Below are positions 53,380-63,931 of a stretch of DNA of 64,000 bases, piece by piece; within the stretch, counting starts at the first letter, position 1, and each line of letters starts with the position of its first letter. The stretch is from Paenibacillus glycanilyticus (GTDB lineage: Bacteria; Bacillota; Bacilli; Paenibacillales; Paenibacillaceae): contig NZ_JAMBNP010000004.1 in NCBI RefSeq assembly GCF_023715145.1, positions 434,001 through 498,000 of the forward strand, given 5' to 3'. Below the pieces are notes generated by a model. That model searched no databases and was not told the origin of the DNA. It worked only from the letters and a program-made list of their open reading frames with translations. Position numbers and translations under genes: made by a program.

Positions 53380-53398
53380 ATACCTATAGGGGGTATAT
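53380..53398. promoter_or_regulatory. CsoR-like operator next to the copA promoter
   Basis: TACCTATAGGGGGTA (53381-53395) resembles the Bacillus copZA CsoR site TACCCTACGGGGGTA, matching at 11 of 15 positions. It lies upstream of the copA -35 and contains the stop codon of the preceding MOSC gene. Together with the similar G-tract in the spacer it makes two possible CsoR sites. Confidence 0.6.
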
Positions 53399-54124
53399 TG
53401 GATCATCGATCCCGATTACTCCCTTTTCTGCAATTTGAGCATACACGCCAAAGTTTAAGCCCATCTCTTCATTCACCTTTTTCAGGATTGATACATCTCT
53501 CGCGTAGGTATCCGGATCCAGCGTAATCAGGGAGCAGCGGTCACAAGGCTCCACCACCTCCAGTCTCGTTGCTCCGATCTGAAGCTGCTTCCCGATCCAT
53601 CCGTATTCATCGCCCGCGTAATCATCGGATAAACGGACGAGGAGATTGGCCCGGAATCTCCGGGAATCGAGCGGTTTGCCAAGCATTTGCTCCAAGCGGG
53701 CCAGCGTGCGATCCGTGATGATCAATAGACAGCGGGCGTCTACTCCGAGCAGCTCATCCGTTGGCTTGTAACGTTTTAGAGCCATCGTTCGCCTTGAATG
53801 GGGCTGCAGATAAGCCAGCAGCTCCTCATTCCAGCCAAAGGTCTGACCCTCATGTCCGGTAATTTGAAGAGGCGGGAACTCTTCTTCCGTGCCGGATCGT
53901 TCCTCTCCATCTTGAAAAACCACATGCAGACCTAACATCATCGGCACCTCCCGCGCCGTTATGTACTGATTCCAGCCTTCCTTCGTCTCGTCCACAAAAG
54001 CATGACTCCGGTCACCGTAAAGTCCGTACGGCGTGATGACAGCCTTCTCCAATTCGTTGCCAGCCAATGATTTCACGGGATATTGGGTAATCCCGGATAC
54101 ATATCCAATGCTTTGCCGATTCAT
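53384..54124 (-). CDS. MOSC domain protein, second copy
   Basis: About 246 aa. SGITQYPVKSLAGNELEKAV and PYGLYGDRSHAFVDE form the N-terminal beta-barrel; VEPCDRCSLITLDPDTY in the C-terminal domain has the conserved Cys. It is clearly paralogous to the gene at 12182-12901. ATG 54124 has AAGGAGG 8 nt upstream. The stop codon lies within the CsoR-like site of copA. Probable molybdenum-cofactor or sulfur-carrier binding; the actual reaction is unknown. Confidence 0.87.
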   Translation of the reverse strand: MNRQSIGYVSGITQYPVKSLAGNELEKAVITPYGLYGDRSHAFVDETKEGWNQYITAREVPMMLGLHVVFQDGEERSGTEEEFPPLQITGHEGQTFGWNEELLAYLQPHSRRTMALKRYKPTDELLGVDARCLLIITDRTLARLEQMLGKPLDSRRFRANLLVRLSDDYAGDEYGWIGKQLQIGATRLEVVEPCDRCSLITLDPDTYARDVSILKKVNEEMGLNFGVYAQIAEKGVIGIDDPIYPL

Positions 54125-54146
54125 GCAAACGGCCTCCTTAAGCCAT

Positions 54147-54184
54147 AAAAAAATCCTGCCCGACAACAAGCTGTCAGGCAGGAT
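54147..54184 (-). terminator. Terminator of the ABC-F gene
   Basis: Stem ATCCTGCC-GACA / TGTC-GGCAGGAT with a small loop and seven Ts on the minus strand. Confidence 0.85.
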
Positions 54185-54210
54185 CAGTTATTCCTATTAT
54201 GCTCAATTCA

Positions 54211-55767
54211 TTAGAATACTTTCGTTGTCCACTCTTCGCAATTCCACGTTTCGGTAACGACTTGTTTGTAGAATTCCGGTTCATGGGAAATCAGCAGAAT
54301 GCTTCCCTTGTACGCTTTCAGCGCGCGGGCCAGCTCTTCCTTCGCGTCAACGTCCAAGTGGTTCGTCGGCTCGTCGAGCACAAGCAGGTTAGTCTCGCGG
54401 TTGATCAGCTTGCACAGGCGTACCTTGGCTTTCTCGCCGCCGCTGAGCACGGCGATCTTGCTCTCGATATGCTTGGTCGTCAGACCGCATTTCGCGAGAG
54501 CAGCACGCACTTCGAACTGCGAATAAGACGGGAACTCATTCCAGATTTCGTCGATGCAGGTATTGTTGTTCGACTCTTTCATCTCCTGCTGGAAATAACC
54601 GATGCTAAGGATATCGCCACGCTGAACGGAGCCTTCAACCGCCGGAATTTCACCCAAAATGCTGCGCAGAAGGGTTGTTTTGCCGATACCGTTCGCACCA
54701 ACGAGGGCAATCTTCTGACCGCGCTCCATGCGGAGATTCAGTGGCCTTGAAAGCGGCGAATCGTAGCCGATGACAAGATCCTTCGTCTCGAAGATCAGCT
54801 TGCTGGATGCTCTTGCGTCCATGAAGTTGAATTGCGGCTTCGGCTTCTCCTTCGCGAGCTCAATGACTTCCATCTTGTCGAGCTTCTTCTGTCTGGACAT
54901 GGCCATGTTGCGCGTCGCAACGCTGGCTTTATTCCGGGCAACGAAATCCTTCAGCTCGGAAATTTCCTGCTGCTGGCGCTTGAACGCCGATTCGAGCTGC
55001 TGCTTCTTCATTTCATGAACTTCCAGGAAATGATCGTAGTCGCCCACATAGCGGGTAAGCTCTTGATTTTCCATGTGGTAGATCAGGTTAATTACGCTGT
55101 TCAGGAACGGAATATCATGAGAGATCAGAATGAAGGCATTCTCATACTCCTGCAGGTAACGCTTCAGCCATTCAATATGCTGCTCGTCCAGGTAGTTGGT
55201 AGGCTCGTCGAGGAGCAGAATATCCGGCTTCTCGAGCAGCAGCTTGGCGAGCAGGACCTTCGTGCGCTGGCCGCCGCTCAGATCATGAACGTCCTTGTCG
55301 AGGCCGACATCGGTCAGACCAAGTCCACGCGCGGTCTCGTCGATCTTCGCATCAATCAGATAGAAGTCCTGGTTGGTGAGCGTATCCTGAATCGTGCCGA
55401 CATCCTCGAGCAGCTTTTCGAGTTCTTCCGGCGATACGTCGCCCATTCGGCCGTACATATCGTTCATTTCTTGTTCCATGTCAAACAAATATTGGAAGGC
55501 GCCTTTAAGAACATCGCGCATCGTAAGTCCTTTGCTTAATACCGCGTGCTGGTCAAGGTAACCAACGCGCATCCGTTTGGACCATTCCACCTTGCCGTCA
55601 TCCGGCTGGAGCTTGCCCGTAATAATGTTCATGAAGGTCGATTTGCCTTCGCCGTTCGCCCCGATCAGGCCGATATGCTCCCCTTTGAGCAAGCGGAACG
55701 AGACATCATTAAAAATCGCGCGGTCGCCAAATCCATGGCTTAATCTTTCTACGTTTAATATACTCAT
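54211..55767 (-). CDS. ABC-F family ATPase (YfmM-like)
   Basis: 518 aa with two ABC cassettes and no membrane segments. First: Walker A GANGEGKST, signature LSGGQRTKV, Walker B ILLLDEPTNYLD. Second: GANGIGKTT, LSGGEKAKV, LLVLDEPTNHLD. The linker of about 70 residues between them is charged and helical (KKQQLESAFKRQQQEISEL), as in ABC-F proteins that act on the ribosome. Length and sequence fit the YfmM group, which is housekeeping or stress-related rather than a proven resistance factor. Confidence 0.9.
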   Translation of the reverse strand: MSILNVERLSHGFGDRAIFNDVSFRLLKGEHIGLIGANGEGKSTFMNIITGKLQPDDGKVEWSKRMRVGYLDQHAVLSKGLTMRDVLKGAFQYLFDMEQEMNDMYGRMGDVSPEELEKLLEDVGTIQDTLTNQDFYLIDAKIDETARGLGLTDVGLDKDVHDLSGGQRTKVLLAKLLLEKPDILLLDEPTNYLDEQHIEWLKRYLQEYENAFILISHDIPFLNSVINLIYHMENQELTRYVGDYDHFLEVHEMKKQQLESAFKRQQQEISELKDFVARNKASVATRNMAMSRQKKLDKMEVIELAKEKPKPQFNFMDARASSKLIFETKDLVIGYDSPLSRPLNLRMERGQKIALVGANGIGKTTLLRSILGEIPAVEGSVQRGDILSIGYFQQEMKESNNNTCIDEIWNEFPSYSQFEVRAALAKCGLTTKHIESKIAVLSGGEKAKVRLCKLINRETNLLVLDEPTNHLDVDAKEELARALKAYKGSILLISHEPEFYKQVVTETWNCEEWTTKVF

Positions 55768-55856
55768 GAATGCACCTTTTCTTTTTAAACTTTTTTCTCG
55801 TTATATTATAAGCGTTAGAGGGCCTATAACTCAATGAAGGATGTCAGGAAAACACG

Positions 55857-55881
55857 AAAAAAGACGGCCTTTGGCAGGCCG
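55857..55881 (-). terminator. Terminator of the mmg operon
   Basis: Stem CGGCCT / AGGCCG extended by G/C pairs, with six Ts on the minus strand, just after the mmgE stop. Confidence 0.85.
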
Positions 55882-55886
55882 CCACT

Positions 55887-57329
55887 CTAAATGACGAATA
55901 AATCAACAAATTGATCTACCGCCGTATGCTCCAATGCCTCCTGATCCTGACAGAGACCGGCGATCCTCTCCGTCTGTCTGGCGGGAAACCGCGTCCTCAG
56001 ATTGTCCGCGAACTTACTCACGAGCAGCGGAATACCCTCCCCTCTCCTTCTCCGGTGGCCGATCGGATACTCCACCTCGATTTTATCCGTTGCGGAACCG
56101 TCCGCGAAAAAGACCTGAATCGCGTTTGCGATCGAACGTTTGTCCGCCGCGAGGTATTCCGCCGTATAACGCGGATCCTCAACGGCTCGCATTTTGTCAC
56201 GCAACCGATCAATTCTTGGATCAGATGCCGCAGCATCTTCATAATGATCCGCCGTAAGCCCGCCGTGCAGCAGACCAATCGCAACCATGTACTGCAGACA
56301 ATGATCCCGGTCGGCCGGATTATGCAGAGGCCCTTTCTTGTCTATGATGCGTATAGCCGACTCGTGAGTGGTAAGCTCGATTGCCGCTATATTATCCAGC
56401 CGGTCTTTCACTAGCGGATGAAGGCGGATGGCAGCCTCCACCGCGGTCTGTCCGTGAAATTCCGCCGGATAGGAGATTTTGAACAAGATATGCTCCATCA
56501 CATAGGATTCGAACGGACGCGCCTGAACAAGCGATTTCCCTTTGAAGAGCACATCCTGAAAGCCCCAGCCGGGAGCCGACAGAACGGAAGGATACCCCAT
56601 CTCCCCTCTCAGTGCCATGAAAGCAAGCCATACCGCGCGGCTTGTCGCATCGCCTGCCGCCCATGATTTCCTGGAGCCGGTATTCGGCGCATGACGATAC
56701 GTCCGTAGAGCATGACCATCCAGCCAGGCATGGGATACCGCATTTATGATTTCTTCTTTGCCGCCTCCAAGAAGCTGGGTGACAACGGCGGTTGAAGCAA
56801 TCTTCACGAGCAGCACATGATCAAGCCCCACTCGGTTGAAGCTGTTCTCGAGCGCGAGTATCCCTTGGATTTCATGCGCCTTAATCATTGCCGTCAGCAC
56901 ATCGCGCATCGTTAATGCCGCGCTGCCTTCGGCTCTGTTCCTGCGGCTGATATAATCGGCGGCGGCGAGTATTCCGCCAAGATTATCCGATGGATGCCCC
57001 CATTCGGCCGCCAGCCAGGTATCGTTATAGTCCAGCCAGCGGATCAGGCAGCCGATCTGGAATGCGGCCGTGACCGGATCTGCTTGGATTGAGGTGCCTG
57101 GCACTCGGGCGCCATTTGGCACAACCGTACCGGGCACAAGAGGACTCAGAAGCTTGGTGCATTCCGGATAGCGCAGCGCTAACAATCCGCAGCCGAGCGT
57201 ATCCATCAGACACAGCCTGGCTGTCCCGTACGCTTCGGCGCTCGTCAGCTCTTTATGAAGCACGTAATCGGCGATATCGACCAGCAGCGGGTCGGGTTCC
57301 GGACGTTGATGATGAACCGTTACAGACAT
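55887..57329 (-). CDS. mmgE: 2-methylcitrate dehydratase, MmgE/PrpD family
   Basis: 480 aa, MmgE/PrpD fold. [68 protein letters not shown] (in part) and [10 protein letters not shown] are hallmark segments. It dehydrates 2-methylcitrate to 2-methylaconitate in propionyl-CoA breakdown. ATG 57329 has GGGAGG upstream; the long in-frame extension to 57665 runs into mmgD and is rejected. Last gene of the operon, 36 nt after mmgD. Confidence 0.93.
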   Translation of the reverse strand: MSVTVHHQRPEPDPLLVDIADYVLHKELTSAEAYGTARLCLMDTLGCGLLALRYPECTKLLSPLVPGTVVPNGARVPGTSIQADPVTAAFQIGCLIRWLDYNDTWLAAEWGHPSDNLGGILAAADYISRRNRAEGSAALTMRDVLTAMIKAHEIQGILALENSFNRVGLDHVLLVKIASTAVVTQLLGGGKEEIINAVSHAWLDGHALRTYRHAPNTGSRKSWAAGDATSRAVWLAFMALRGEMGYPSVLSAPGWGFQDVLFKGKSLVQARPFESYVMEHILFKISYPAEFHGQTAVEAAIRLHPLVKDRLDNIAAIELTTHESAIRIIDKKGPLHNPADRDHCLQYMVAIGLLHGGLTADHYEDAAASDPRIDRLRDKMRAVEDPRYTAEYLAADKRSIANAIQVFFADGSATDKIEVEYPIGHRRRRGEGIPLLVSKFADNLRTRFPARQTERIAGLCQDQEALEHTAVDQFVDLFVI

Positions 57330-57364
57330 ATCATCTATACTCCTCCCTTGAGGTCTAGAATCCT

Positions 57365-58483
57365 CTATCGCTGCTCGAGCGGCAGCCACCCTTGCGGTTC
57401 CGGTCCGATATAGTCCGCGCTCGGGCGGATTATCCGGTTTCTTGCCCGCTGCTCCAGGATATGGGCCGACCATCCCGTCAGGCGGGAGAGAACAAAGACG
57501 GGCGTAAACAGGGAGGTCGGAATGCCCAGATGATGATAAGCCGAGGCGCTGTAGAAATCGAGATTCGGGAACAGCTTTTTCTCCCGGCGCATCACCTGCT
57601 CGATTCTCTCGGATATGTCGTAGAGCTTCCGGTCTCCTGCTTGCTCCGACAAGGTAAGGGACCACTCCTTAATAACATCCGACCGCGGATCGGATACCGA
57701 ATACACGCGGTGGCCAAAGCCCATAATCAGCTGCTTCACCCGCAGCGCTTCCAAGATGCCCGATTCGGCTTCTTCCGGATTATCATACCGTTCGATCAGC
57801 TCCATCGCAGCCTCATTGGCGCCGCCATGCAGCGGTCCGCGCAGCGTGCCAATCCCCGTGGTAATCGCTGAATAATAATCCGACAACGTGGAGGCCGTTA
57901 CTCTGGCGGCGAAGGTTGAGGCGTTAAATTCATGCTCCGCGTATAAGGTAAGGGATACATCCAACGCTTTGACATGCTGCTCATCGGGCTCTCTCTGATG
58001 GAGCAGGCTTAGGAAATGCTCGGCAATTCCTCCTCCGCTTCCGGACGTATCGATCCGTTTGCCGGAATGCTGGTAATGATGCCAATACAGCAGCATCGAC
58101 GACGTGCAGCCGAGCAACCGGACCGCGATATCCAGGGCTAAACGGTCTTCCTCTTCCGGTTCAAAGGAAGCGAGCGCAGAGATGCCGGTTCGGAGTACGT
58201 CCATCGGGTGAGTGCTTCCCGGCAGCAATTCAAGAATGCTGGCTATGGCAGGAGGCAGCTCCCGGCTGTCAGCCAGCTGTCTGTGAAATTCGTTAAGCTG
58301 CTGAGCTGTTGGAAGCCAGCCGTACAGGAGTAAATAAGCGGTCTCTTCAAAGGTTGCGAACTGGGCTAACTCATAGATGGAATAGCCGCGGTAGGATAAT
58401 CCCTTCCCCTCTTTGCCGACTGTGGAGATGCCTGTCTGACCGGCAATAACATCCGCAAGACCTCCTTGCTTAGCTCCGGGCAT
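57365..58483 (-). CDS. mmgD: 2-methylcitrate synthase / citrate synthase
   Basis: A 372-aa citrate synthase family enzyme. [17 protein letters not shown] and [15 protein letters not shown] hold the catalytic His residues, and [16 protein letters not shown] the Asp. In this operon it condenses propionyl-CoA with oxaloacetate to 2-methylcitrate, although MmgD-type enzymes also make citrate. AAGGAGGAAGAG precedes the ATG, which follows the stop of the lyase gene directly (TAAATG). Confidence 0.93.
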   Translation of the reverse strand: MPGAKQGGLADVIAGQTGISTVGKEGKGLSYRGYSIYELAQFATFEETAYLLLYGWLPTAQQLNEFHRQLADSRELPPAIASILELLPGSTHPMDVLRTGISALASFEPEEEDRLALDIAVRLLGCTSSMLLYWHHYQHSGKRIDTSGSGGGIAEHFLSLLHQREPDEQHVKALDVSLTLYAEHEFNASTFAARVTASTLSDYYSAITTGIGTLRGPLHGGANEAAMELIERYDNPEEAESGILEALRVKQLIMGFGHRVYSVSDPRSDVIKEWSLTLSEQAGDRKLYDISERIEQVMRREKKLFPNLDFYSASAYHHLGIPTSLFTPVFVLSRLTGWSAHILEQRARNRIIRPSADYIGPEPQGWLPLEQR

Positions 58484-59383
58484 TTACTCTTCCTCCTTCT
58501 TGTCCTTCTCTTCCATCCCAAACAGCACATCCAGCTTATGTTCATAGTCGTAATAGTGCAGAAAATCATACAGCTCCGCGCGGGTCTGCATCAGATTAAT
58601 CACCTTCTGCTGCGTGCCCTCTTCACGGATGGCGCGGAAAACGCGCAGCGCTGCCGCATTCATCGCCCTGAACGCGGATAACGGATAAAGCGCAAGACCA
58701 ACGCCGGCCGACCGAAGCTCTTGGGCGGTGAACAGCGGCGTCCTTCCAAATTCCGTTATGTTCGCTAGTATTGGTACCCGAACAGCCTCGGCAAACTGCT
58801 TATATTCCTGCAGACTGCCCACCGCTTCGGGAAAAAGCATATCCGCGCCTGCCTCCACGTACTTGCGCGAGCGTTCAATCGCGGCATCAAGCCCTTCCGA
58901 AGCAAGCGCATCCGTACGGGCCATAATAACGAAGCTGCTATCTGTCCTCGCATCAACGGCTGCCTTGATGCGGTCCACCATCTCATCCGTGCGGACCATT
59001 GCCTTGTTGGGCCGATGGCCGCAGCGCTTCTCCGCCACCTGATCCTCGATATGGACGGCAGCCGCTCCGGCTCTTTGCATCTCCTTAATCGTGCGCGCAA
59101 TTTGGAAGGCGCCTCCGAAGCCGGTATCAATATCGACCAGCAGCGGCAGCTCCGTCACATTCGTAATCCGGCGGATATCCTCGAGCACGTCCTGAAGCGT
59201 GGTGATGCCAAGATCAGGAAGGCCAAAGGAGGCGTTCGCGACACCCGCACCCGATAAGTAGAGGGCACGGAAACCGACCTGCTCCGCCATCATTGCCGCA
59301 TAGGCGTTAATTGCTCCCGCCACTTGAAGCGGCTGTTCCTCCTGGATCGCCTCCCGTAGCTTAAGTCCGGGACTACTTGTCAT
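58484..59383 (-). CDS. mmgF: 2-methylisocitrate lyase
   Basis: About 299 aa, isocitrate lyase/PEP mutase superfamily. [49 protein letters not shown] (catalytic Cys in KRCGH) and [17 protein letters not shown] identify PrpB/YqiQ-type lyases. It splits 2-methylisocitrate to pyruvate and succinate. ATG 59383 has AAGGTGA 5 nt upstream; an alternative ATG at 59398 overlaps the previous stop. Part of the methylcitrate half of the operon. Confidence 0.92.
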   Translation of the reverse strand: MTSSPGLKLREAIQEEQPLQVAGAINAYAAMMAEQVGFRALYLSGAGVANASFGLPDLGITTLQDVLEDIRRITNVTELPLLVDIDTGFGGAFQIARTIKEMQRAGAAAVHIEDQVAEKRCGHRPNKAMVRTDEMVDRIKAAVDARTDSSFVIMARTDALASEGLDAAIERSRKYVEAGADMLFPEAVGSLQEYKQFAEAVRVPILANITEFGRTPLFTAQELRSAGVGLALYPLSAFRAMNAAALRVFRAIREEGTQQKVINLMQTRAELYDFLHYYDYEHKLDVLFGMEEKDKKEEE

Positions 59384-59394
59384 AAAAGTCACCT

Positions 59395-60519
59395 TCATTT
59401 CATCAATCTGCCGCTGATTACAATGCGGTGTATCTCATTGGTGCCCTCATAGATTTGCGTCACCTTGGCATCCCGGAACAACCGCTCTGCCGGATGATCC
59501 CTGGACAACCCTTCAGCCCCCAATAGCCGAACGGCGGCACCGGTTACCGCTACCGCCGTATCAGATGCGAACATTTTGGCCATCGAAGCTTCCTTCGTGC
59601 ATGGCCTGCCGTCCTGTCGCAAGGACGCCGCCCGATAGACAAGCAGCCTGGCTGCTTCTGTTCTTGCCATCAGCTCTGCCAGCTCCGCGTGGCGGTGAGT
59701 GAGAAGCTTGCCCTTTGGCAGCTGCAGCCGCTTCCGCAGAAGCAGCATCGCAGCTTCCGCAATGCCTAACGCTTGCGCCGCAATGCCGATCCGGCCGCCG
59801 TCCAGCGAGCCTTTGGCAATCGCAAACCCTTCGCCTTCCCGGCCAAGACGGTACTCTGCGGGAATTCGCAGCTGCTCGAAATGAAGCTCGCAGGTATTGG
59901 AGCCATGCAAGCCCATTTTCCGCTCCGGCTTCCCGATATGAAGACCTTCCGTATCGCCGGGAACGATAAACGCCGAGATCCCTCCTGCCCGTTTGGCCGC
60001 ATCCGTAACTGCGAACAGAAGGTATACGCCGGCAGCACCGGCATTCGTAATAAACAGCTTGGAGCCGTTCAGCTCATAATCCTCGCCTTTTCTGGCGGCA
60101 GAAGTTCGTATCGCAGCCGCATCTGAGCCCGCATGCGGCTCTGTCAGCGCAAAAGCGCCAATCCACTCTCCCGAAGCCAGCTTCCTGACGAACTGTTGGC
60201 GCTGCTGATCCGACCCGTAATTCAGGATAGGGAGCGTGCAGACCGAGGAATGTACCGACAAAATAACGCCAACCGCCGCGCTAACCTTCGATACTTCGTT
60301 AATCGCTATAATATAGGAGATGAAATCCTTGCCTGCTCCTCCCCACAGCTTCGGTATGGGTATTCCCATCCATTGCCGCTCAGCCATACGTCTAATGAGA
60401 TCAACGGGAAAGCGCTCCTCCGACTCCATCATCGGTACGGCTGAAGCAATCTCTGCCGCGGCAAATTGACGTATAGCGTGCTGCAGCTCTTGCTGCTCCT
60501 TCGTAAACCGGAGTTCCAT
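59395..60519 (-). CDS. mmgC: Acyl-CoA dehydrogenase
   Basis: About 374 aa with all family motifs. [14 protein letters not shown] and [18 protein letters not shown] contact FAD and substrate, [21 protein letters not shown] is the G-helix, and [20 protein letters not shown] carries the catalytic Glu. It starts beta-oxidation by making 2-enoyl-CoA. ATG 60519 is chosen because AGGAG lies 9 nt upstream; TTG 60525 is too close. The stop overlaps the next gene's upstream ATG. Confidence 0.93.
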   Translation of the reverse strand: MELRFTKEQQELQHAIRQFAAAEIASAVPMMESEERFPVDLIRRMAERQWMGIPIPKLWGGAGKDFISYIIAINEVSKVSAAVGVILSVHSSVCTLPILNYGSDQQRQQFVRKLASGEWIGAFALTEPHAGSDAAAIRTSAARKGEDYELNGSKLFITNAGAAGVYLLFAVTDAAKRAGGISAFIVPGDTEGLHIGKPERKMGLHGSNTCELHFEQLRIPAEYRLGREGEGFAIAKGSLDGGRIGIAAQALGIAEAAMLLLRKRLQLPKGKLLTHRHAELAELMARTEAARLLVYRAASLRQDGRPCTKEASMAKMFASDTAVAVTGAAVRLLGAEGLSRDHPAERLFRDAKVTQIYEGTNEIHRIVISGRLMK

Positions 60520-60546
60520 CGTCAATCGCTCCTTTCGGGTGCGATT

Positions 60547-61410
60547 CTAATCGTAGCTGTAGAAACCTCTCCCGGTTTTCTTCCCTAACCATCCGGCCGA
60601 TACATAGTTGCGAAGCAGCGGACAAGGCCGGTATTTCGAATCGCCAAACCCTTCCTGCAACGTTTCCATAATGGACAGACAAGTATCCAGACCAATAAAA
60701 TCAGCGAGCGTCAGAGGACCCATCGGATGATTCATGCCCAGCTTCATGATCTGGTCTACCGCTTCGGGCGAAGCAACTCCTTCATAGACCGCATAGACCG
60801 CTTCGTTAATCATCGGCATCAAGATGCGGTTGGAGATAAAGCCCGGATAATCCTCCGCCCGGATCGCCGTCTTCCCGAGTGCTTCGGCTAACGAAACGGT
60901 CGTTGTCAACGTGTCCTCTGAAGTCGCAAGTCCCCGAATGACTTCCACCAGCGGCATAAGAGGCACCGGATTCATGAAATGCATGCCGATCACCTGCGAG
61001 GGGCGTTTAGTTACCCCTGCAATTACTGTGATCGACAGCGAAGAGGTGTTTGTCGCAAGGATGGTCTCGGGCGGACATAAGCGATCTAATTCCCGGAAAA
61101 GCTTCTGCTTCAGCTCAAGCTGCTCCGGAACTGCCTCAATTACAAAATCCGAGTTACGGCAGGAATCAAGCGTGGTGACCGGTGTAAGCTTGAGCCATGC
61201 GGCATCCCTCTGCTCCGGAGACAGACGCCCTTTGTTCATCAAACGGTCAAGCGAACTCGCGATAGCTCCCATTCCTCGCTCAACCGCAGCATCGGAAATA
61301 TCGTATAGCGCCGTTGTATACCCGCTTTGCGCCAGTGTCTGGGCGATACCGCTTCCCATTTGCCCGGCCCCAAGCACGGTTACCTGGCGGATACGCTGTA
61401 CCAGCTCCAT
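60547..61410 (-). CDS. mmgB: 3-hydroxybutyryl-CoA dehydrogenase
   Basis: 287 aa. VTVLGAGQMGSGIAQTLAQS is the NAD-binding loop, IGMHFMNPVPLMPLVEVI contains the catalytic His, and a C-terminal FYSYD is typical. It oxidises 3-hydroxyacyl-CoA in beta-oxidation. It lies between thiolase and acyl-CoA dehydrogenase as in the B. subtilis mmg operon. The start at 61410 has GGTGAGGGG upstream. Confidence 0.93.
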   Translation of the reverse strand: MELVQRIRQVTVLGAGQMGSGIAQTLAQSGYTTALYDISDAAVERGMGAIASSLDRLMNKGRLSPEQRDAAWLKLTPVTTLDSCRNSDFVIEAVPEQLELKQKLFRELDRLCPPETILATNTSSLSITVIAGVTKRPSQVIGMHFMNPVPLMPLVEVIRGLATSEDTLTTTVSLAEALGKTAIRAEDYPGFISNRILMPMINEAVYAVYEGVASPEAVDQIMKLGMNHPMGPLTLADFIGLDTCLSIMETLQEGFGDSKYRPCPLLRNYVSAGWLGKKTGRGFYSYD

Positions 61411-61431
61411 AACCCCTCACCTCTAATTCGT

Positions 61432-62610
61432 TCATCCTTCTACCTGCAGCAGGATCGCGTCGCCTTGCGCACCGCCGCTGCATATAGCCGCGATGCCTAG
61501 TCCGCCTCCCCGCCTCTTCAGCTCGTGAATTAGCGTCAGGACGATACGGGCGCCGCTTGCTCCAATCGGATGCCCTAGCGCTATGGCACCGCCGTTGACG
61601 TTGACCTTCTCAGGATCCCAGCCCAGCATTTGACCGCTGATCAGCACAACGGAGGCAAAGGCTTCATTTACTTCAAACAGATCAATTCGCTCGATTGGTA
61701 TTCCCGTCTTCTTTAATAGCCTGCGGATGGCCAGAGCCGGAACGGTCGCCAGATAAGCCGCTTCAGCGCCGGCTGAAGCGTGACCAAGGATAGTGGCAAG
61801 CGGCATTATCCCTTGGCGCGAGGCCTCCTCCGCCGACATAACCGTAACCGCGGCAGCGCCGTCGTTAACGCCGGGGGCATTACCGGCTGTTATGGTCCCG
61901 GTTTTGTCGAAGGCTGGCTTTAACTTCGCAAGCTTAGCCGCATCCGTGTCCGGACGAGGGCACTCATCACTTCCCGCTTTTGTTCCATCGTCCAGAGTAA
62001 TGGTTACAATCTCTTCGGCGAAACGGCCATTCTGCTGTGCAGCTACCGCACGGATATGGCTTCGCAGCGCCCATTCATCCTGTTCTTTGCGGCCAATCTT
62101 GAATTCATCCGCCACCCGGTTGCCAAGCGAGCCCATCGGTACCTGATGGAAGGCGCAGAATAAACCGTCATTATTCATCAAATCAACAATTGCCGCATTT
62201 CCCATTCTTGCTCCCCATCTGGCCGATGGGACCGCATATGGCGCGCGGCTCATGCTTTCCATGCCGCCCGCAACCAGAATATGAGCATCTCCGGAGCGGA
62301 TCATTTGATCTGCCGCCGTTATGGCTCGTAGGCCGGATGCACAAACCTTGTTTATCGTCTCCGATGGAACATCCCAGCTCAGACCAGCCAGTCTAGCAGC
62401 CTGCCGGGATGGAATTTGACCCGCGCCTGCCTGAAGCACCATCCCCATAATGACGCCTTCGACCTGATCGGCATTGATGCCGGATCTCTGCAGCGCTCCT
62501 TCAATCACCGAAGCGCCAAGCTGAACCGCGGGAACAGCTTTGAACTGGCCGCCAAATTTACCAAAGGCCGTTCTAGCCCCCGCTACAATGACAGACTGTC
62601 GTGTAGACAT
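61432..62610 (-). CDS. mmgA: Acetyl-CoA acetyltransferase (thiolase)
   Basis: 392 aa. The nucleophile Cys lies in [13 protein letters not shown] (about 88), the His in [14 protein letters not shown], and the second Cys in [12 protein letters not shown]. Degradative or biosynthetic thiolase of the mmg operon; it splits acetoacetyl-CoA or condenses acetyl-CoA. GGAGGAG lies about 9 nt before ATG 62610, 14 nt after the preceding acyl-CoA dehydrogenase homologue. Confidence 0.94.
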   Translation of the reverse strand: MSTRQSVIVAGARTAFGKFGGQFKAVPAVQLGASVIEGALQRSGINADQVEGVIMGMVLQAGAGQIPSRQAARLAGLSWDVPSETINKVCASGLRAITAADQMIRSGDAHILVAGGMESMSRAPYAVPSARWGARMGNAAIVDLMNNDGLFCAFHQVPMGSLGNRVADEFKIGRKEQDEWALRSHIRAVAAQQNGRFAEEIVTITLDDGTKAGSDECPRPDTDAAKLAKLKPAFDKTGTITAGNAPGVNDGAAAVTVMSAEEASRQGIMPLATILGHASAGAEAAYLATVPALAIRRLLKKTGIPIERIDLFEVNEAFASVVLISGQMLGWDPEKVNVNGGAIALGHPIGASGARIVLTLIHELKRRGGGLGIAAICSGGAQGDAILLQVEG

Positions 62611-62624
62611 GCCGTCAGCTCCTC

Positions 62625-63743
62625 CTATTCCGCCTCCAGGCTGGCCAATATCGCCGAATACGAATTTTCCCCGCCTGCTTCTAGACTTTTGGCATCCCGC
62701 AAATACCTCTCAACGCGATACTCGCGCATATAGCCGTAACCTCCGAAAATCTGCACGGCTTCAACTGCAATGGCTGCAGCATGCTTGATTGCAAAAAGCT
62801 TTGCCATGGCAGCCTTCCCGCTGCCTTCCTTCCCTCTATCCCGTAACCAGGCTGCTTCATAGACAAGCCACCTTGATGCCTCCACATTCGCCGCCATATC
62901 AGCCAGCTTGAATGCAATGCCCTGCTGGAGGCCAATCGGTTTGCCGAATTGGGTCCGTTCCTTTGCGTAAGCAAGCGCAGCCTCGAGAGCCCCTTGGGCA
63001 ATCCCCGTCGCTTGCGCTGCAAGGCCGATCTCCCTCATTTCATTAATGGCGTTAATGATATGCGAATCCGCCGCCAATTCAGATTGGCCATTACTTTCTT
63101 TAACCACATTAAATAATGAGCAGATGCCGGAATTAAATTGCAGATTTGCGGAAGGCACTCCTCTTAACCCTAACTTGTTAGCCGTTGGACCCATGCTGAT
63201 GCCGGAGGAGCCAGCATGGGCGGGAGCGACCCCAAGCGACAATCGGCCGTTCCGGTGTTTGACGAGAAGGATATAATCATCTGCCGTACCTGCCAGATCA
63301 ACGGACGAAATACAGCCGTTTAATTGATAGGAGCTCTGAGCCAATCTTTTAAGCCTTAATGGCTGATCGCAGACAGCGAGCGTGCCCATTCTCGCCCCTG
63401 TAGTTAATGGCGTTAACTTTTCCTCGCGCAGCTCATGCTGACCATATTGGCTGACCACCCATGATGCCATCGTATGCGCATGAAGAACGGCAGCGGTTGA
63501 GGCACAGACACGTGCCAGCTCCTCCAGGACGATGGCATACGCCAAGGCATCGCTTCCCGCGCCGCCCCATCGTTCGGCAATCGGAATTCCCGTCAACCCC
63601 ATCTCGGCCATGCTTTTGAACAAATCTCGATCAACCCGTTCGAACTCATCCCGATCGGCCGCTCCCCGGGCTACTTCAGCATCTGCAAAATCCCTCACTG
63701 CCGAACGGGTCAGCTCGTATTCCTCGTCCAGCTGAAACCGCAT
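62625..63743 (-). CDS. Acyl-CoA dehydrogenase homologue lacking active-site motifs
   Basis: About 372 aa, first gene of the mmg operon. The N-terminal half ([39 protein letters not shown]) and C-terminal helices ([40 protein letters not shown]) are clearly family members. But the FAD/substrate loop normally reading TEPxAGSD is [12 protein letters not shown], and the QIYEGTxEI motif with the catalytic Glu is replaced by [10 protein letters not shown]. The protein may be non-catalytic, use another base, or assist MmgC. ATG 63743 has a GGGGGAGG run upstream. Confidence 0.85.
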   Translation of the reverse strand: MRFQLDEEYELTRSAVRDFADAEVARGAADRDEFERVDRDLFKSMAEMGLTGIPIAERWGGAGSDALAYAIVLEELARVCASTAAVLHAHTMASWVVSQYGQHELREEKLTPLTTGARMGTLAVCDQPLRLKRLAQSSYQLNGCISSVDLAGTADDYILLVKHRNGRLSLGVAPAHAGSSGISMGPTANKLGLRGVPSANLQFNSGICSLFNVVKESNGQSELAADSHIINAINEMREIGLAAQATGIAQGALEAALAYAKERTQFGKPIGLQQGIAFKLADMAANVEASRWLVYEAAWLRDRGKEGSGKAAMAKLFAIKHAAAIAVEAVQIFGGYGYMREYRVERYLRDAKSLEAGGENSYSAILASLEAE

Positions 63744-63800
63744 CTCCCCCTCCCCCTTTCTGCAAAAGGACAAACTTTCGACGGATTCCGAGCCTACTTC

Positions 63801-63830
63801 AATATATGAGGGGGCCTTCCGTTAACATGC
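63801..63830 (-). promoter_or_regulatory. Sigma-E-like promoter of the mmg operon
   Basis: Minus strand GCATGTT (63830-63824), 15-nt spacer, CATATATT (63808-63801). Compared with the sigma-E consensus KMATATT and CATACAMT it matches 6 of 7 and 7 of 8 positions. The B. subtilis mmg operon is sigma-E controlled in the mother cell. Confidence 0.65.
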
Positions 63831-63840
63831 CGCACATAAC

Positions 63841-63868
63841 AAAAAACCGCAGCTCCATAGAGCTGCGG
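63841..63868 (-). terminator. Terminator of the gene entering from the right edge
   Basis: Perfect 8-bp stem CCGCAGCT / AGCTGCGG with a 6-nt loop and six Ts on the minus strand. Between it and the stop codon at 63932 further short GC-rich hairpins occur. Confidence 0.88.
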
Positions 63869-63931
63869 TGCACATATGCGGTGATCTCCGCATTATGACC
63901 GTTGCCCGTAGGGCTGCGGAGAAATAATAGG

